From Aquabacterium sp. (GTDB taxonomy: Bacteria > Pseudomonadota > Gammaproteobacteria > Burkholderiales > Burkholderiaceae_C), in the NCBI GenBank assembly GCA_017994835.1, contig JAGOKC010000009.1, forward strand, positions 1 to 42,671: 42,671 bases of DNA, in the 5' to 3' direction. Below, piece after piece: positions 1 to 8,358 of this stretch. The notes beneath the pieces were generated by a model, which did not search any database, had not been told where the DNA came from, and was given only the letters and a program-made list of their open reading frames with translations. Positions within the stretch are counted from its first letter, which is position 1. Every line of letters begins with the position of its first letter. The position numbers were made by a program, and so were the translations under genes.

Positions 1-317
1 AACGTCAGAGCACCAGCGGCCACCAGGGCGCTGTACTCGCCCAGCGAATGGCCAGCCACCACAGCAGGGATCAGTCCAGCCTCGGCTTGCCAGGCACGCC
101 AGCAGGCCACACCAGCGGTCAGCATGACGGGCTGGGTGTTGGTGGTGAGGTCGAGCGATTCTTTGGGGCCTTCGGCGATCAGCTTGCCGATGTCTTCGCC
201 CAGCGCCTCAGACGCCTCGGCCAGGGTGTCACGCACGGCAGCGTGGCCTTCCCAGGCGTTGAGCATGCCCACAGCCTGGGAGCCCTGGCCGGGGAAAACG
301 AATGCAAATGCGGTCAT
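1..317 (-). CDS. fabD: Malonyl-CoA:ACP transacylase FabD (3' part cut by window edge)
   Basis: FabD moves the malonyl group from CoA to acyl carrier protein and so supplies the extender unit for cytoplasmic fatty acid synthesis. Only the first 105 or so residues are in the window. They show the family N-terminus with FVFPGQGSQ near residue 7 and the nucleophile elbow GHSLGEY with the catalytic serine at residue 91. The start is the ATG at 315-317, with an AGGA-like ribosome site a little upstream. The gene follows fabH on the same strand after 48 bases, as in the conserved plsX-fabH-fabD order. The C-terminal half, including the catalytic histidine, lies beyond position 1. Confidence 0.96.
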   Translation of the reverse strand, partial: MTAFAFVFPGQGSQAVGMLNAWEGHAAVRDTLAEASEALGEDIGKLIAEGPKESLDLTTNTQPVMLTAGVACWRAWQAEAGLIPAVVAGHSLGEYSALVAAGALT

Positions 318-365
318 GTGTGTGCAATGTCCTTGTTGGAATTCAGCGGTGTCAACAGCCAGGGA

Positions 366-1397
366 TCAATAGTCCACCAGCACGGCACCCCAGGTGAAAC
401 CGCCACCCACGCCTTCCAGCATCAGCGTCTGGCCGTGCCGAACCTGGCCGCTGCGTACAGCTTGATCAAGCGCCAGAGGAATGGAGGCCGCAGAGGTGTT
501 GCCATGCTGATCCACCGTGACCACGACATTATCAGGAGAAAGTTTCAGCTTGCGGGCAGTGCCCTGCATGATGCGGAGATTCGCCTGATGGGGAATGAGC
601 CAGTCAATGCATGACGCATCGCGTCCGGCTTTCTCAAGCACCTCGTGGGCGGCTTTGTCGAGCACGCTGACGGCAAGTTTGAACACCGCCTGCCCGTCCA
701 TTTTCAAGGTGGGGTCACCCAGGATCGAGCCGCAGGCGATGGTGCCGGGCACATTCAGGATGTGTGAAAACTGGCCATCAGCATGCAAACACGTTGACAC
801 GATGCCGGGCTTGTCCGAGGCCGCCAGCACGACGGCACCGGCACCGTCGCCAAACAGCACACAGGTGGTTCGATCTTTGAAATCAAGCAGGCGCGAAAAA
901 ACTTCGGTGCCAATGACCAGTGCACGCCTGGCAGTGCCACAGCGAATCAAGGAATCGGCAACCGTGAGTGCGTATATGAACCCGGAGCAGACCGCCTGCA
1001 CATCGAAAGCAGGGCACCCCTGGATGCCCAGATCGCGCTGGATCAGGCACGCCGTGGACGGAAAAACCATGTCCGGGGTGGAGGTTGCACAGATGATGAG
1101 ATCAATGTCGCTGGCTTGCAGGCCCGCCGCATCAATGGCTTGGCGCGCCGCCGCAAGACCCAGGTGACTGGCTGAAACGGAAGGATCGGCGAAATGACGT
1201 GCCCGGATGCCCGTGCGCTCAACGATCCATTCGTCGGAGGTTTCGATGCCGTCTTGTGCGAGACGGGCCACCATTTCCTGATTGGTGACGCGATGAGGCG
1301 GCAGAAAACTGCCAGTGCCAATGATGCGAGAGTATGGTGCTCCGGCACCGCAGGCTTGCGATGGGGTTGTTTGTGTATCCGTCTGTCCGGGTGACAT
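366..1397 (-). CDS. fabH: 3-oxoacyl-ACP synthase III FabH (KAS III)
   Basis: FabH condenses acetyl-CoA with malonyl-ACP and starts type II fatty acid synthesis. The 343-residue protein carries the full KAS III triad: Cys137 in AVCSGF, His270 in PHQANLRIM and Asn300 in GNTSAAS. The [10 protein letters not shown] motif is also present. The protein is about 20 residues longer at the N-terminus than typical FabH. The homologous region begins near [10 protein letters not shown], so the extension is either real or the true start is a downstream non-ATG codon; no strong ribosome site decides it. The gene begins 11 bases after plsX ends, so the two are almost certainly co-transcribed. Confidence 0.97.
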   Translation of the reverse strand: MSPGQTDTQTTPSQACGAGAPYSRIIGTGSFLPPHRVTNQEMVARLAQDGIETSDEWIVERTGIRARHFADPSVSASHLGLAAARQAIDAAGLQASDIDLIICATSTPDMVFPSTACLIQRDLGIQGCPAFDVQAVCSGFIYALTVADSLIRCGTARRALVIGTEVFSRLLDFKDRTTCVLFGDGAGAVVLAASDKPGIVSTCLHADGQFSHILNVPGTIACGSILGDPTLKMDGQAVFKLAVSVLDKAAHEVLEKAGRDASCIDWLIPHQANLRIMQGTARKLKLSPDNVVVTVDQHGNTSAASIPLALDQAVRSGQVRHGQTLMLEGVGGGFTWGAVLVDY

Positions 1398-1408
1398 TGG
1401 AAATGGGA

Positions 1409-2506
1409 TCAGGCTCCGCGCTCAGCACCAGCCCCTGCACCCGCTGCCGTACCGGAGGGCAGGCTGTCGAGTGTGGCTGCAATCTGATCGTGAACCCGCT
1501 CCAGCAGTCGATGACGGGCCGCATCATAAGCCCGATTCAAGGCAACCTCAAAGGCCAGTTTGTCCGAAGATCCATGACTTTTGAACACCAGGCCTCGCAA
1601 GCCAAGCAGTGCCGCACCGCTGTAGCGACGGTGATCAACCCTGTTTTTAAAGCGATTTAGCACCGGCATGGCGATCAATGCGATCATTTTGGAGCCCAAT
1701 GTGCGCGTGAACTCCTGCTTGATGAAGGCGGCAAACATGCCTGCCAACCCTTCGGCGGTCTTGAGGGCAACGTTGCCCACAAAACCGTCACAGACCACGA
1801 TGTCAGAGGTGCCTTTGAAAATGTCATTACCTTCTACGTTGCCGTAGAAGTTGATCAAGCCGCGTTCTGAAGCCTGCCGCAGCAATTCACCGGCAGCTTT
1901 GATCACCTCACTGCCCTTGATGACCTCTTCACCAATGTTGAGCAAACCCACGCTGGGATTTTCTTTGCCATCCACAGCTGAAACGAGGGCGCTGCCCATC
2001 ACGGCAAACTGCAGCAGGTGTTCGGCTGTGCAGTCCACGTTGGCACCCAGGTCAAGCACCGTGGTGAAACCGTCATTCTGATTGGGCATGACAGTGGCCA
2101 GTGCTGGGCGGTCGATGCCATCGACGGTCTTGAGCAGGTAGCGGGCCAGGGCCATCAGTGCACCGGTGTTACCTGCAGACACGCAGGCTTGCGCTGCCGG
2201 GGGGTGATCAGCGGTGGCCTTGAGTTGACTGATGGCCACCCGCATGGATGAGTCTTTCTTGCGCCGCAGGGCAACCTCGACCGGATCGTCCATCGTGACC
2301 ACCTCGGAGGCCGGCACGATGGTGGCGCGTGCCCAGTCCTTGGCTGGGGTCAGGGCTTCCGGCAAACCGACCAGCAACAACTCGGCCTCAGGATGCTTGT
2401 CCAGGAACGCGCGGCAGGCTGGCAGAGTCACGGATGGACCATGGTCACCCCCCATGCAATCCACGACAAGGCGAACAGGAAGCAAGGAAGAAGCGGAAGC
2501 AGTCAT
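1409..2506 (-). CDS. plsX: Phosphate acyltransferase PlsX
   Basis: PlsX makes acyl-phosphate from acyl-ACP, feeding PlsY in the first step of phospholipid synthesis. It is a peripheral membrane enzyme. The 365-residue protein begins with a short Ser/Leu stretch and then the hallmark DCMGGDHGP motif. Further family blocks are [10 protein letters not shown] and [15 protein letters not shown] chose the ATG at 2504-2506. An in-frame TTG at 2552-2554 would add 16 residues that run through the rpmF terminator hairpin, so it is unlikely. The ribosome site is weak, which suggests translation follows read-through from rpmF. The order rpmF-plsX-fabH-fabD is the classical conserved cluster. Confidence 0.96.
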   Translation of the reverse strand: MTASASSLLPVRLVVDCMGGDHGPSVTLPACRAFLDKHPEAELLLVGLPEALTPAKDWARATIVPASEVVTMDDPVEVALRRKKDSSMRVAISQLKATADHPPAAQACVSAGNTGALMALARYLLKTVDGIDRPALATVMPNQNDGFTTVLDLGANVDCTAEHLLQFAVMGSALVSAVDGKENPSVGLLNIGEEVIKGSEVIKAAGELLRQASERGLINFYGNVEGNDIFKGTSDIVVCDGFVGNVALKTAEGLAGMFAAFIKQEFTRTLGSKMIALIAMPVLNRFKNRVDHRRYSGAALLGLRGLVFKSHGSSDKLAFEVALNRAYDAARHRLLERVHDQIAATLDSLPSGTAAGAGAGAERGA

Positions 2507-2540
2507 GTGGAGCGCGGAAACAGAAAAGAGAGCGCCATAG

Positions 2541-2580
2541 AAAAAGGCTGGCAAGCCGATGATCGGTTTGTCCAGCCTTT
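2541..2580 (-). terminator. Stem-loop with T-run between rpmF and plsX
   Basis: The outer arms AAAGGCTGG (2543-2551 on the plus strand) and CCAGCCTTT (2572-2580) pair perfectly. The loop contains a smaller complementary stretch. Read on the minus strand, the stem ends in a run of five T. This is the form of a Rho-independent terminator just after rpmF. Because plsX lies 35 bases beyond it on the same strand, it probably acts as a partial terminator that lowers plsX-fabH-fabD expression relative to L32. Confidence 0.7.
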
Positions 2581-2624
2581 CGCGGCTTGCGTCATGCCCG
2601 GACAGACCGGGCGAGCATGACTGA

Positions 2625-2807
2625 TCAGGCGTCAGCCTTGGTTTTCAGAACCTTGCGACCACGGTAAAAACCGGTGGCGCTGATGTGGTGACGCAGGTGG
2701 GTTTCACCAGTGGTGGCTTCAACGGCCGTACCCGGGGTCACCAGGGCATTGTGCGAGCGGTGCATGCCACGCTTCGAGGGCGATTTTTTGTTTTGCTGAA
2801 CGGCCAT
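2625..2807 (-). CDS. rpmF: 50S ribosomal protein L32
   Basis: L32 is a small basic protein of the large ribosomal subunit. The 60-residue product starts [19 protein letters not shown], the conserved bacterial L32 N-terminus, and ends with a Lys-rich tail. The length matches the family. A GGAG ribosome site sits about 9 bases before the ATG. It lies downstream of yceD on the same strand, as in many proteobacteria, where YceD (DUF177) and L32 are genetically linked. It is followed by a terminator-like hairpin before plsX. Confidence 0.98.
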   Translation of the reverse strand: MAVQQNKKSPSKRGMHRSHNALVTPGTAVEATTGETHLRHHISATGFYRGRKVLKTKADA

Positions 2808-2824
2808 GATGGAACTCCGATAGA

Positions 2825-2844
2825 ACGGGCTTCAGGCAGCCCGT
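2825..2844 (-). promoter_or_regulatory. Small hairpin in the rpmF leader
   Basis: ACGGGCT (2825-2831) and AGCCCGT (2838-2844) are perfect inverted arms around a 6-base loop, just upstream of the rpmF ribosome site. There is no T-run, so it is not a terminator. It could influence L32 translation or mRNA stability. The function is unproven; only the symmetry is seen. Confidence 0.35.
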
Positions 2845-2998
2845 GGGTTGTCAGACCACATCGTCACCAGCCCCAGGTGGGTGAAACCACCCCTGAGCGC
2901 TGGCCGCCTTGCAGTCCGCAAGTGTTAAAAAGGTATTGATTTGATTCCGGCTATCCGGAAAGCTCGCAATTCTAGCACGGGACAAGGCAATCAGGCAA

Positions 2999-3610
2999 TC
3001 AACTACCTGCCTTTTTGAGTGTGGCCAGCACCGCGAATGGATTGGGACGCCCTGATGCCGTCGTGGCAACCGTATCAGCAGGACTTTCTGCAGGTGCCGA
3101 GGCAGTGCCCGGCACGGGTGTCACGTCATCATTGTGCATCAAGGTGACCACGTCGGTCGGGCACACGTCATGGCGAGGCACGATGGGTTGCGCCATGATC
3201 AACTCATCTTCCACCAGAGCCAGCAGATCAAAATGCCGGGACATCGCCAGCACATCATCGTCAGACTCGGCATCCAGGGCCGCAGCAGATGCTTCGTCTT
3301 TCGCAAAACGGATGCTGCGGTCGATGTGTATTGTTTCGGTGACAGGGTGCAGGCAGCGCTGGCAGGTCCAGGCCAACTCTGCCTGCGCGTGCAGATCAAG
3401 CCACATTTGCGGTGAGCCCGCGCGCTGGTGCACCAGGCGACCCTGGGCCGACCAGGTGATGTGCGGCAAGCCGGTCAGATCGACATCCTGGGCCAGCCCC
3501 GATGCCAGGCGTTGGAGCTGTGTCACGGGGAAATCGCCAGAGATCACCTCCCCCGATTCGAGGAACGGCATCATGTCCAGCTTGGTGGGAACAAAAGTAC
3601 GTGCTTTCAT
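2999..3610 (-). CDS. yceD: YceD family (DUF177) protein, possible 23S rRNA accumulation factor
   Basis: This 203-residue protein starts MKARTFVPTKLDMMPF and belongs to the DUF177/YceD family, which is linked in the literature to 23S rRNA accumulation and is almost always found beside rpmF. A CQRCL cysteine pair lies near the middle, in the block conserved in the family, followed by acidic stretches typical of YceD. The C-terminal tail is Ala/Pro/Thr-rich and ends NPFAVLATLKKAGS, the usual YceD ending. I use the ATG at 3608-3610; an upstream GTG/ATG-frame extension to 3676 would overlap the divergent yceF promoter. The molecular activity is not known. Confidence 0.9.
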   Translation of the reverse strand: MKARTFVPTKLDMMPFLESGEVISGDFPVTQLQRLASGLAQDVDLTGLPHITWSAQGRLVHQRAGSPQMWLDLHAQAELAWTCQRCLHPVTETIHIDRSIRFAKDEASAAALDAESDDDVLAMSRHFDLLALVEDELIMAQPIVPRHDVCPTDVVTLMHNDDVTPVPGTASAPAESPADTVATTASGRPNPFAVLATLKKAGS

Positions 3611-3646
3611 GGACGCCAGTGTAGAGGCTGCGAGGACAATGGCGGC

Positions 3647-4303
3647 ATGCACGCGCACCCATCTGACGCTTCTCAAGCCCCCTCCCCGATTCTGATACTG
3701 GGTTCAACCTCACCCTATCGGCGCGAGTTGCTGAGCCGTTTGAGGTGGCCGTTCGAGGTTGCATCCCCCGAGGTGAACGAGTGCCCCCTGCCCGGTGAAA
3801 CTCCACGGCAGACATCCCTGCGACTGGCCACGCTGAAGGCGCAAGCAGTGGCAGAGCGCCGAACCGACGATGTCGTGGTGATTGGCTCCGACCAGGTGGC
3901 CGACCTGGATGGCACGCTGCTGGGCAAACCTGGCGACCATGCCGGGGCCAGGCAACAGTTGCAAGCCATGCGCGGTCGAACGGTGCACTTTCACACTGCA
4001 GTGTGTGTGAAGCGGGTTGCCTCAGGATTCGAACAGACGCAGACGAGCACGGTGTCAGTGCGCTTTCGGATGCTCAGCGATGAAGCCATCGACACTTATT
4101 TGCACCTGGAACAACCCTACGACTGCGCTGGCAGCGCCAAATGTGAGGGTTTGGGCATCGTCTTGCTTGAGCGCATCGACTCTGACGACCCCACTGCGCT
4201 GGTGGGCTTGCCGCTGATCTTGACCACGGGGTTGTTGCAGGCCGCCGGGCTTGATGTGTTGAAACGGCCACCCGGCCCAGCGCCCCTGGTAGCAGTTGAC
4301 TGA
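3647..4303 (+). CDS. yceF: Maf-family nucleotide pyrophosphatase, YceF type (7-methyl-GTP)
   Basis: Maf proteins hydrolyse non-canonical or excess nucleoside triphosphates to monophosphates. This 218-residue protein matches the YceF subgroup, for which 7-methyl-GTP pyrophosphatase activity has been reported. It shows the STSPYRRELL phosphate-binding segment (residues 20-29), the GSDQV motif with catalytic Asp82, the PEVNE block, and the CAGSAKCEGLG and LVGLPL motifs. The ATG at 3647 gives a short leader before the conserved ILGSTSP. It diverges from yceD with 36 bases between the starts, so the two probably share a promoter region. The neighbourhood (yceD, rpmF) supports YceF over the septum-associated Maf/YhdE paralogue. 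Confidence 0.93.
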   Translation: MHAHPSDASQAPSPILILGSTSPYRRELLSRLRWPFEVASPEVNECPLPGETPRQTSLRLATLKAQAVAERRTDDVVVIGSDQVADLDGTLLGKPGDHAGARQQLQAMRGRTVHFHTAVCVKRVASGFEQTQTSTVSVRFRMLSDEAIDTYLHLEQPYDCAGSAKCEGLGIVLLERIDSDDPTALVGLPLILTTGLLQAAGLDVLKRPPGPAPLVAVD

Positions 4304-4355
4304 CCCGACGCCCCACGTTCAACCCCATTTTTGTTTGATTGAGTGAACCTGCCCC

Positions 4356-5171
4356 ATGCCCGCCCACGACACCCCTGAAGCCCGCACCAAAGGACGGTTG
4401 CTGCTGATTCCCAACACCCTGGACCTGGGTTGCACCGGGGACGGGCAAGACGCCCCGATGCCCAACTTGCACGAGGTGTTGCCGATGGGAGTCCTGCAGG
4501 CTGCCGCCAAGTTGCAGCACTGGGTCACCGAAAACGCCAAGACCACGCGCGCCTTTTTGAAGCGCGTGGCCGAGGTCGCACCCCTGGTCTTACCCATTCA
4601 GGAACAAGACATTCAGGTACTGCCGCGCCCGCAAAAAGGTGGGCAAAAAAAACCGGGCTCTGGCAATGACCAGGCCATCCGCGCGTTGCTCGCCCCCGCG
4701 TTGGCGGGGCATGACGTAGGCCTGATGTCAGAAGCAGGCATGCCCGCCGTGGCCGATCCGGGGTCGGCCCTGGTGCTGGCTGCGCACCGTGCGGGCATTC
4801 AGGTCGTGCCGTTTTCCGGCCCCAGCTCGCTGGTGCTGGCGTTGGCAGCCAGCGGCCTGCATGGACAGAGCTTTGCCTTTGTCGGCTACCTGCCGGTCGA
4901 GGCCAGTCAGCGCATCCAGCGCATTCGCGATCTGGAACTGCTTTCGCGCAAGGCCCACCAGACGCAACTGGTGATCGAAACACCCTACCGCAATGCGGCA
5001 CTGTGGCAGACCCTGGTACAGCATCTGCAGCTTGACACCTTGTTGAGCGTGAGTTGCGGCCTGACGTTGAACGATGGTTGGAGCCACACAGCCACGGTCG
5101 AGCAATGGCGCAAGCGACCCTTGAACCTGCCCGACAAGGTGCCTGCAGTGTTCAGTTGGCTGGCTTCATGA
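4356..5171 (+). CDS. Tetrapyrrole-methylase-fold SAM-dependent methyltransferase (RsmI-related)
   Basis: The 271-residue protein has the class III (tetrapyrrole methylase) fold also found in RsmI. The clearest block is SEAGMPAVADPGS followed by HRAGIQVVPFSGPSSLVLAL, which forms the SAM pocket in RsmI-like enzymes. The region before it lacks the usual GNLGD-type N-terminal motif of RsmI and begins instead with LLLIPNTLD, as in a Burkholderiales side branch. The substrate is therefore uncertain: it may methylate rRNA or another target. It starts 52 bases after yceF on the same strand. The C-terminus ends LPDKVPAVFSWLAS, close to the family ending. Confidence 0.8.
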   Translation: MPAHDTPEARTKGRLLLIPNTLDLGCTGDGQDAPMPNLHEVLPMGVLQAAAKLQHWVTENAKTTRAFLKRVAEVAPLVLPIQEQDIQVLPRPQKGGQKKPGSGNDQAIRALLAPALAGHDVGLMSEAGMPAVADPGSALVLAAHRAGIQVVPFSGPSSLVLALAASGLHGQSFAFVGYLPVEASQRIQRIRDLELLSRKAHQTQLVIETPYRNAALWQTLVQHLQLDTLLSVSCGLTLNDGWSHTATVEQWRKRPLNLPDKVPAVFSWLAS

Positions 5172-5248
5172 GCGCACAGGATGTGCGCTTCTTGCCACAA
5201 TGACGCCTTGCACCATTTGCCCACCGCTGTTTGACCGATTGCATTGCC

Positions 5249-5743
5249 ATGCCCACCCCTTCCTCACATCTGCCCGCACACCATCGCCCTGAACCCGGCA
5301 CCCTGGCGTGGCGCCTGGGTCATCTGGGATTGGTGCCCTTCGTAGCCGGGGCCTTGTTTGTCTGGCTGCTGGGCCCTCGCATGGACGACGAGCCCTTCTT
5401 TTTTGTGGTGCGCGGCCTGACAGCTTACGCAGCCCTGGTCGTGTCTTTTCTGGGTGGTTTGCACTGGGGGATGCTGATGCAGCGGTCCGGCGCTGACAAC
5501 CCTGAACCGACTCTGCAGCAACGCGCTCTGTGGGCAGGCATTGGCTATTCGCTGTCCGGGCTGGTGGCCGTGCAAATGCCGCCGCATGCCGGGCTGGCGC
5601 TGATCGGCTTTGTGCTGATAGCGTGCTACCTGATTGACCGCAAACTGTATCCGGCCCTGGGTGCAGCAGGCTGGCTGACTTTGCGCTTTCGCCTGACCGT
5701 GATTGCCAGCATGTCCTGCTTTCTGGCGGCCGCTCAGATTTGA
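5249..5743 (+). CDS. DUF3429 family inner-membrane protein
   Basis: The 164-residue protein has about four to five hydrophobic segments: LGLVPFVAGALFVWLLG, LTAYAALVVSFLGGLHWG, an IGYSLSGLVAVQM segment, GLALIGFVLIACYLI, and a C-terminal helix. The motif FLGGLHWG is characteristic of DUF3429. The start is the ATG at 5249; an in-frame TTG at 5231 is less likely. Its function is unknown. It ends two bases before an in-frame TTG of the next gene and 8 bases before that gene's ATG, so it is probably translated together with the M61 peptidase. Confidence 0.82.
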   Translation: MPTPSSHLPAHHRPEPGTLAWRLGHLGLVPFVAGALFVWLLGPRMDDEPFFFVVRGLTAYAALVVSFLGGLHWGMLMQRSGADNPEPTLQQRALWAGIGYSLSGLVAVQMPPHAGLALIGFVLIACYLIDRKLYPALGAAGWLTLRFRLTVIASMSCFLAAAQI

Positions 5744-5751
5744 CCTCCCCC

Positions 5752-7563
5752 ATGATTGATTACCGCATTGAAGTGGGCAACGCCCACACCCATCGCTTTC
5801 AGGTCACGATGCGCGTGGCGCGCCCACAAGTGGGTCAGAAACTGAGCCTGCCCGTCTGGATTCCGGGCAGTTATCTGGTGCGCGAATTTGCCCGCCATCT
5901 GTCCCCCATCGAGGCTGTGCAAGGCGGCAAGCCAGTGACCGTGTCCCCGCTGGACAAGTGCACCTGGCAGGTCGAGAACGTGGGCAACGGCGCACTGACA
6001 CTGCGCTATGAGGTTTATGCGTTTGACACCTCTGTGCGTGCGGCTTTTCTGGATGCTCATCGTGGCTTCTTTAATGGCACCAGCGTGTTTTTGAAGGCGG
6101 TGGGATTTGAAGACGACATTCATCGCGTGAAGATCACCGGCCTGCCCAAAGGCTGGCGCGTGGCCACAGCGCTGCCGACCGTGAAGGTGAATGCTGCGGG
6201 CTGGGGCGACTATGAAGTGCCTGATTACGACACGCTGATCGACCACCCTGTCGAGTTGGGCACCTTCTGGCACGGCGAATTCACCGTGCGTGGCGTGCGC
6301 CATGAGTTTGTGGTGGCGGGCGCGACCGACGACTTCGACGGTCAGCGCCTGCTCGACGACACCCGCCGTATTTGCGAGGCGCAGATCGCCTTCTGGCATG
6401 GTCGCCGAAAGGTGGCCTTCGACCACTACGTGTTCATGCTCAATGTGGTGGACGATGGCTACGGCGGGCTGGAGCATCGCCAGAGCACAGCCCTGATTTG
6501 TGGCCGACGTGACCTGCCTCGCACCGACCGCCCTTTGAACAAGGACAGCTACACGACCTTGCTGGGCCTGATCAGTCACGAGTACTTTCACACCTGGAAC
6601 GTCAAGCGCCTCAAGCCTGCCGAATTTGCGCCTTACGACTACACCCAGGAGAACCCCACGCGCATGCTGTGGTTCTTTGAAGGCTTCACCTCGTACTACG
6701 ACGATCAGTTCCTGCTGCGCACGGGTCTGATCGACACACCCACCTACCTCAAGCTGCTGAGCAAAACCATCAACCAGGTGTTGTCCACTCCCGGACGCCT
6801 GGCCTACAGCGTGGGTCAAGCCAGTTTTGACGCCTGGACACGCTACTACCGTCCGGACGAAAACACCGCCAACGCAACGGTGAGTTACTACACCAAAGGC
6901 TCACTGGTGGCGCTGGCGCTCGACCTGACGCTGCGCCAGTTGCCGGCGGCCACGGAAGGTGGCAGCAGCCCCACTCTGGACGGTGTGATGCTGCGCCTGT
7001 GGAAGCTTGGGCGTGCCATCGCCCACACGGATGTGGCCCAGGCCTTGGCCGACGAGGCCGGTCAATTCCCCCCTGCGCAGGCATTCAGCGCCCCGACAGG
7101 GACCGAGGTAGTGGAGAGTTGGCGCGCCTTGCTCGATGCCTGGACTGAGGGCTGTGACGACCTGCCCTTGCCAGCCTTGTTGCGTACCCAGGGCGTGGAC
7201 TGGCACACGCAGCCCGGCAGCCTGCCTCAGCGACTGGGCGCACGCATCGGTGAGCGCGGCGGTGCCCAACAGGTGCTGGCCGTGATGCATGGCAGCGTGG
7301 CCGAACACATGGGACTGAGTGCGGGCGACGAGTTGCTGGCCTTGGGAGCGTGGCGCATCAAGCGTGCCGATGACCTGAGTCAATGGCACGACGCCAGTCA
7401 GACACAGCCCCTGCTGATCAGCCGTGATCAACGCGTGCTGACCTTGACCTTGCCGGTGCTGCCCTCAGCAGGTGGCGAAACCATGGCCCTGGGTGTTGCC
7501 AGCCACCCTGCAGATGCGCAAGCGTTCACCCGCCGCGCAGACTGGTTGAAACTGAAAGTCTGA
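5752..7563 (+). CDS. M61 family metallopeptidase with C-terminal PDZ domain
   Basis: This 603-residue protein resembles the M61 glycyl aminopeptidases. The zinc motif HEYFH is at residues 276-280, with the third zinc ligand Glu310 in FFEGFTSYYDD. An N-terminal beta-domain (about residues 1-170) carries the PVWIPGSYLVREFARHL block typical of M61. A PDZ domain spans about residues 490-585, with a GLSAGDELLAL carboxylate-loop-like region. No clear signal peptide is visible, so the enzyme is probably cytoplasmic. It is convergent with the dsbC-like gene, five bases apart. The family assignment is firm; the natural substrates are not known. Confidence 0.93.
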   Translation: MIDYRIEVGNAHTHRFQVTMRVARPQVGQKLSLPVWIPGSYLVREFARHLSPIEAVQGGKPVTVSPLDKCTWQVENVGNGALTLRYEVYAFDTSVRAAFLDAHRGFFNGTSVFLKAVGFEDDIHRVKITGLPKGWRVATALPTVKVNAAGWGDYEVPDYDTLIDHPVELGTFWHGEFTVRGVRHEFVVAGATDDFDGQRLLDDTRRICEAQIAFWHGRRKVAFDHYVFMLNVVDDGYGGLEHRQSTALICGRRDLPRTDRPLNKDSYTTLLGLISHEYFHTWNVKRLKPAEFAPYDYTQENPTRMLWFFEGFTSYYDDQFLLRTGLIDTPTYLKLLSKTINQVLSTPGRLAYSVGQASFDAWTRYYRPDENTANATVSYYTKGSLVALALDLTLRQLPAATEGGSSPTLDGVMLRLWKLGRAIAHTDVAQALADEAGQFPPAQAFSAPTGTEVVESWRALLDAWTEGCDDLPLPALLRTQGVDWHTQPGSLPQRLGARIGERGGAQQVLAVMHGSVAEHMGLSAGDELLALGAWRIKRADDLSQWHDASQTQPLLISRDQRVLTLTLPVLPSAGGETMALGVASHPADAQAFTRRADWLKLKV

Positions 7564-7568
7564 GCGGG

Positions 7569-8324
7569 TCAGCGGCCTGACTTGGCAACCGCCCGGTCCA
7601 GTCGTTGTTCGATGGTGGCCAGCGGTGCAGCAGCAGCCAGGCGGGTGCCATCTTCGAAGAACATCGCGGGCGTGCCAGTCACCCCCAGTCGTTGGGCCAG
7701 GGCCAGATTGCGCTGCAGCGGATTGGCACATTGGCCAAACGCACGGGTAGGCACCTTGTTGTCAAGCATCCAGTCGAGCCAGGCGGTGGTGCGGTCTTTT
7801 GTGCACCAGACGTTCTCGGCCTTGGTGCGCGAATCAGGCCCCAGGATGGGTATCAGCAGGGTGTACACCGTGATGTCCTTGAGCTTTTGCACTTCACGCT
7901 CAAGTTGCTTGCAGTAGCCACAGTTTGGATCGGCAAAAATGACCAGGCGACGCTTGCCCGTGCCGTTTTTCCACATGATCGCGTCCTGGAACGGAAAGGT
8001 GTTGAAGGCCACGCGATTGATGTCTTCCAGGCGCTCGGCGGTGAGATCGCGCTGGGTGCGTGTTTCCAGGATGTGGCCTTCAATGAGGTACTCGCCCGTG
8101 GCGTCGCTGTAGAACACCGAGTTGCCAACTTTCAACTCGATCAGACCACTCAAGGGAGTGGTTCGGGCAGATTCGATGGGTGGCAGCGAAGGCAGTCGCT
8201 GGGACAGTTTTTGCTGCAAGGCCTTGAGTTGGGCCGATGGCAGGTCACCCGTTTGCGCGTGCGCAGCGCACGCCAGGGAGAGAGAGAGGCTAGCCAGGAT
8301 CAGGCCACGAGAGACACCGTTCAT
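7569..8324 (-). CDS. dsbC: Periplasmic DsbC-type disulfide isomerase
   Basis: The protein would shuffle wrong disulfides in periplasmic proteins, kept reduced by DsbD. A Sec signal peptide is clear (hydrophobic core LILASLSLSLACA, cleavage near AHA-QT at residue 23). The DsbC dimerisation domain follows (GLIELKVGNSVFYSD), then a thioredoxin domain with the active site CGYC at residues 135-138 and the cis-proline Pro219 in TGTPAMFF. Cys174 and Cys199 match the second, structural disulfide of DsbC. At 251 residues the length is normal. An AGGA ribosome site precedes the ATG. It lies 34 bases after the UbiH-like gene on the same strand. Confidence 0.92.
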   Translation of the reverse strand: MNGVSRGLILASLSLSLACAAHAQTGDLPSAQLKALQQKLSQRLPSLPPIESARTTPLSGLIELKVGNSVFYSDATGEYLIEGHILETRTQRDLTAERLEDINRVAFNTFPFQDAIMWKNGTGKRRLVIFADPNCGYCKQLEREVQKLKDITVYTLLIPILGPDSRTKAENVWCTKDRTTAWLDWMLDNKVPTRAFGQCANPLQRNLALAQRLGVTGTPAMFFEDGTRLAAAAPLATIEQRLDRAVAKSGR

Positions 8325-8358
8325 CTTGTTCCTTTGAAAAGGGTGAGGCCCAGGCGAT

